From the NCBI RefSeq assembly GCF_013322225.1, contig NZ_JAAMFB010000010.1, positions 1-64,000 on the forward strand: DNA of 64,000 bases, read 5' to 3'. Positions 62,136 through 64,000 of this stretch are shown piece after piece. Source of the DNA: Agrobacterium larrymoorei. Lineage in GTDB: Bacteria > Pseudomonadota > Alphaproteobacteria > Rhizobiales > Rhizobiaceae. The position numbers were made by a program, and so were the translations under genes. How positions within the stretch are numbered: the first letter of the stretch is position 1; every line of letters starts with the position of its first letter. The notes beneath the pieces were generated by a model, which was not told where the DNA came from, did not search any database, and was given only the letters and a program-made list of their open reading frames with translations.

Positions 62136-62924
62136 ATGCCTCATCTGGTAGAAATCGACGGCGTCGACATGCGCTATGGCGGGGCTTCGGGAACGCTTGC
62201 TGTTTCAGGTCTGAACCTCACGGTGGGCAAGGGCGAGTTTGCAGCCGTGGTCGGTCCGTCCGGCTGCGGAAAATCGACCTTGATGAAGCTCGTCACTGGC
62301 CTCCATATTCCCCAGCGTGGCAATGTCATCGTGGCTGGAAAGCAGGTCACGGAGCCGGTTTCCATTGTCGGCATGGCGTTCCAGAACCCCACCATGCTGC
62401 CATGGCGCACGACCTTGGAAAATATTCTGCTGCCACTGGAAATCGTGGAGAAGCACCGTCACCGGCTGCGGGCAAACAAGGCAGAATATGTTGCCAAGGC
62501 GGAACGTCTGCTCGAAATCGTCGGGCTGAAGGGCTTCGGCTCCAAATATCCATGGCAGCTTTCCGGTGGCATGCAGCAGCGCGCAAACCTTTGCCGCGCT
62601 TTGATCCACGAACCGGAATTGCTGATGCTGGATGAGCCTTTCGGCGCGCTGGATGCCTTCACCCGTGAGGAACTGTGGTGCGTCATCCGCGATCTCCATG
62701 CAGCACAGCGCGTCACGATCATTCTGGTAACGCATGATCTGCGCGAAGCGACATTTCTTGCCGACAAGATTTTCGTGATGAGCGCGCGGCCGGGCAGGGT
62801 GCTGGCTGAACATCGCGTACCCTTCGAGCGTCCGCGCCAGCTTCCTCTGATGTATGAAAAAGGCTTCAATGACATGGTTCAGGAACTGCATGGCGAAATC
62901 GCGCAGGCGCGGGTGGCGGCATGA
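62136..62924 (+). CDS. ABC transporter ATP-binding protein (SsuB/TauB type)
   Basis: This 262-residue ATPase subunit has Walker A VGPSGCGKSTLMKLVTG, signature LSGGMQQRANLCRAL, Walker B LLMLDEPFGALDAFTREEL and the switch histidine LVTHDLREATFLADK, as in the sulfonate/taurine/thiamine-precursor group. The start at 62136 (MPHLVEIDGVDM) fits the family. It overlaps the permease by four bases (ATGA). Confidence 0.93.
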   Translation: MPHLVEIDGVDMRYGGASGTLAVSGLNLTVGKGEFAAVVGPSGCGKSTLMKLVTGLHIPQRGNVIVAGKQVTEPVSIVGMAFQNPTMLPWRTTLENILLPLEIVEKHRHRLRANKAEYVAKAERLLEIVGLKGFGSKYPWQLSGGMQQRANLCRALIHEPELLMLDEPFGALDAFTREELWCVIRDLHAAQRVTIILVTHDLREATFLADKIFVMSARPGRVLAEHRVPFERPRQLPLMYEKGFNDMVQELHGEIAQARVAA

Positions 62925-63739
62925 GTGCGATTGTCGAAAGCCAGGTTGCAGCCGAACCGCCAAAGCCGCTGATTGCAAGGGTAAACTGGGTCAAGGCCGC
63001 GCCGTGGCTCTATACGCTGGCTCTTTTCGCCGCCTGGGAACTGCTGGTCTATGCGCTGAAAATGCCGCAAACCATTCTGCCATCTCCAGTTCGGGTCGGG
63101 CAGGCGGTGGTGCAATACTGGTCGCCGATCTGGAAAAACTCGCTGCAAACGCTCTATACCACCACACTTGGCTTCGCGATTGCGGTGGTTGCGGGCCTTG
63201 GTATCGGCCTCTTCATCGGCTGGTCGAAGACGATCTATGCAGGACTTTACCCGCTGATGATCGGCTTCAACGCGATCCCCAAGGTTGCTCTGGTGCCCAT
63301 TCTGGTCATCTGGTTCGGCATCGGCACCGTACCTGCCGTGCTGACAGCCTTCCTCATTTCCTTCTTCCCGATCGTGGTGAACGTCGCCACGGGCCTCGCG
63401 ACCATAGAGCCTGAAACGGAAGACGTGCTGCGCGCGCTGGGCGCAAAGAAAATGGACATCATGCTGAAGGTCGGCATCCCCCGCTCGATGCCATATTTCT
63501 TCGGCTCACTGAAAATCGCCATTACGCTTGCATTCGTCGGCTCCGTTGTTTCTGAAACGGTGGCATCCAATTACGGCCTTGGCAATATGATGAGCTCGGC
63601 TCAGAGCCAGTTCAATGTGCCTCTCGTTTTCGCAGGCCTGCTGATGCTCGCGGTGGAAGGCATAGCCATGTATGCCGTCATGGCCTGGGTAGAAAAGCGC
63701 ATGACAGGTTGGGCGCATCGCTCGACGATGGGGCAATAG
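62921..63739 (+). CDS. ABC transporter permease (SsuC/TauC type)
   Basis: This 272-residue inner-membrane subunit has six helices. The EAA loop, EPETEDVLRALGAKKMDIMLKVGIPRSMPYFFGSLKIA, is the SsuC-type docking region. It shares translational coupling with the ATPase and pairs with the NMT1-type binding protein upstream. The substrate class remains open (thiamine pyrimidine, sulfonate or aromatic). Confidence 0.93.
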   Translation: MSAIVESQVAAEPPKPLIARVNWVKAAPWLYTLALFAAWELLVYALKMPQTILPSPVRVGQAVVQYWSPIWKNSLQTLYTTTLGFAIAVVAGLGIGLFIGWSKTIYAGLYPLMIGFNAIPKVALVPILVIWFGIGTVPAVLTAFLISFFPIVVNVATGLATIEPETEDVLRALGAKKMDIMLKVGIPRSMPYFFGSLKIAITLAFVGSVVSETVASNYGLGNMMSSAQSQFNVPLVFAGLLMLAVEGIAMYAVMAWVEKRMTGWAHRSTMGQ

Positions 63740-63769
63740 ATGACAGGTCGGGAATAATCCGGTCTTTTC

Positions 63770-64000
63770 TTACTCCGCAGGCTGGGCGCTCACCTGTGCA
63801 TCCCGCTCATCGAATGCCAGCTTCATTGCCTTGGTCACATCACGGGTAGTCGCGAACCAGTTTTCGCTGCGCGCCCAGTAACGCAGAGTGACGCTTGCAC
63901 CATCGCCGCTGACAGAATCGATGAATGTCGTCGGTGCCGGGTCCAGCAGGACGCGGCTGTCGGAGCGGGCGACCTGCATCAACATGTCCTGTGCTTCTTT
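63770..64000 (-). CDS. Mechanosensitive ion channel (MscS family), C-terminal part
   Basis: The gene enters from the right edge and ends in TAA at 63770. The last 76 residues, including VARSDSRVLLDPAPTTFIDSVSGDGASVTLRYWAR and FDERDAQVSAQ, match the cytoplasmic C-terminal beta domain of small-conductance mechanosensitive channels. The N-terminal and pore helices lie outside the window. It is convergent with the permease gene. Confidence 0.8.
   Translation of the reverse strand, partial: KEAQDMLMQVARSDSRVLLDPAPTTFIDSVSGDGASVTLRYWARSENWFATTRDVTKAMKLAFDERDAQVSAQPAE

Noticed and set aside
1-64000. CRISPR array or insertion sequence
   Set aside because: No regularly spaced direct repeats, cas genes, transposase motifs or terminal inverted repeats with duplications were seen. 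The palindromic repeats found lack coding capacity.

Overview
The window looks like chromosomal DNA from Rhizobiaceae, most likely Agrobacterium. Three things point there: two tandem RopA-type porins with the characteristic N-terminus, a housekeeping run dapA-smpB ... rpoZ-rsh-DUF2062-acpS-lepB-rnc-era ... recO, and palindromic intergenic mosaic repeats of the kind common in rhizobia. Most of the window has high-GC codon usage and dense gene packing. One gene (18599-20329) is strikingly AT-rich and stands out as acquired DNA.

Layout. 1-300: 5' remnant of a zinc-type alcohol dehydrogenase. 371-2734: coniferyl-aldehyde-type dehydrogenase and uppP. 2878-6864: a polar amino acid ABC transporter (ATPase, binding protein, two permeases) ending in a homocysteine S-methyltransferase, which suggests S-methylmethionine uptake and use. 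6961-8543: mgtE behind a leader that holds a 20-codon proline-containing leader peptide and a hairpin covering the mgtE ribosome binding site. 8600-13051: palindromic repeat, MFS exporter, lipid kinase, class III aminotransferase, OsmC. 13054-16639: GT39-type and GT2-type glycosyltransferases with a divergent flippase-like membrane protein. 16656-22312: AMP nucleosidase, a small membrane protein, the AT-rich AIPR-family gene (putative phage defence) and a Tat-exported PhoX/DUF839 protein. 22399-30402: LysR/SDR pair, small envelope proteins, HisC-like aminotransferase, PilZ protein, ferredoxin-reductase-like flavoprotein, HpcH/HpaI aldolase, a 58-residue putative DNA-binding protein and a DUF883 protein, followed by tRNA-Ser(GCU). 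31184-33667: tandem porins. 33826-37672: Slt, DapA, SmpB. 37996-40488: a periplasmic SUOX-fold protein next to a membrane GGDEF-EAL protein, resembling the PruR-DcpA pterin/c-di-GMP module. 40651-43711: FkbM methyltransferase, globin-coupled chemoreceptor, NYN-domain protein. 43998-53063: the core RNA/stringent-response/lipid/secretion cluster, with an Fnr-type regulator and a single-domain response regulator before recO. 53070-60625: MFS, MOSC, HD hydrolase, DUF2339, a long mosaic repeat and a VOC dioxygenase-esterase fusion. 60913-63739: NMT1/SsuA-type ABC importer interrupted by a palindromic repeat. 63770-64000: 3' end of a mechanosensitive channel.

Points of greatest interest are the mgtE leader (an apparent analogue of enterobacterial mgtL control on an unrelated magnesium transporter), the lone AIPR defence gene with an overlapping better-initiated short frame, the PruR/DcpA-like pair, and the fused MhqO/MhqD-like quinone-detoxification enzyme. 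All functional statements are read from sequence motifs and gene order. No database search was possible.
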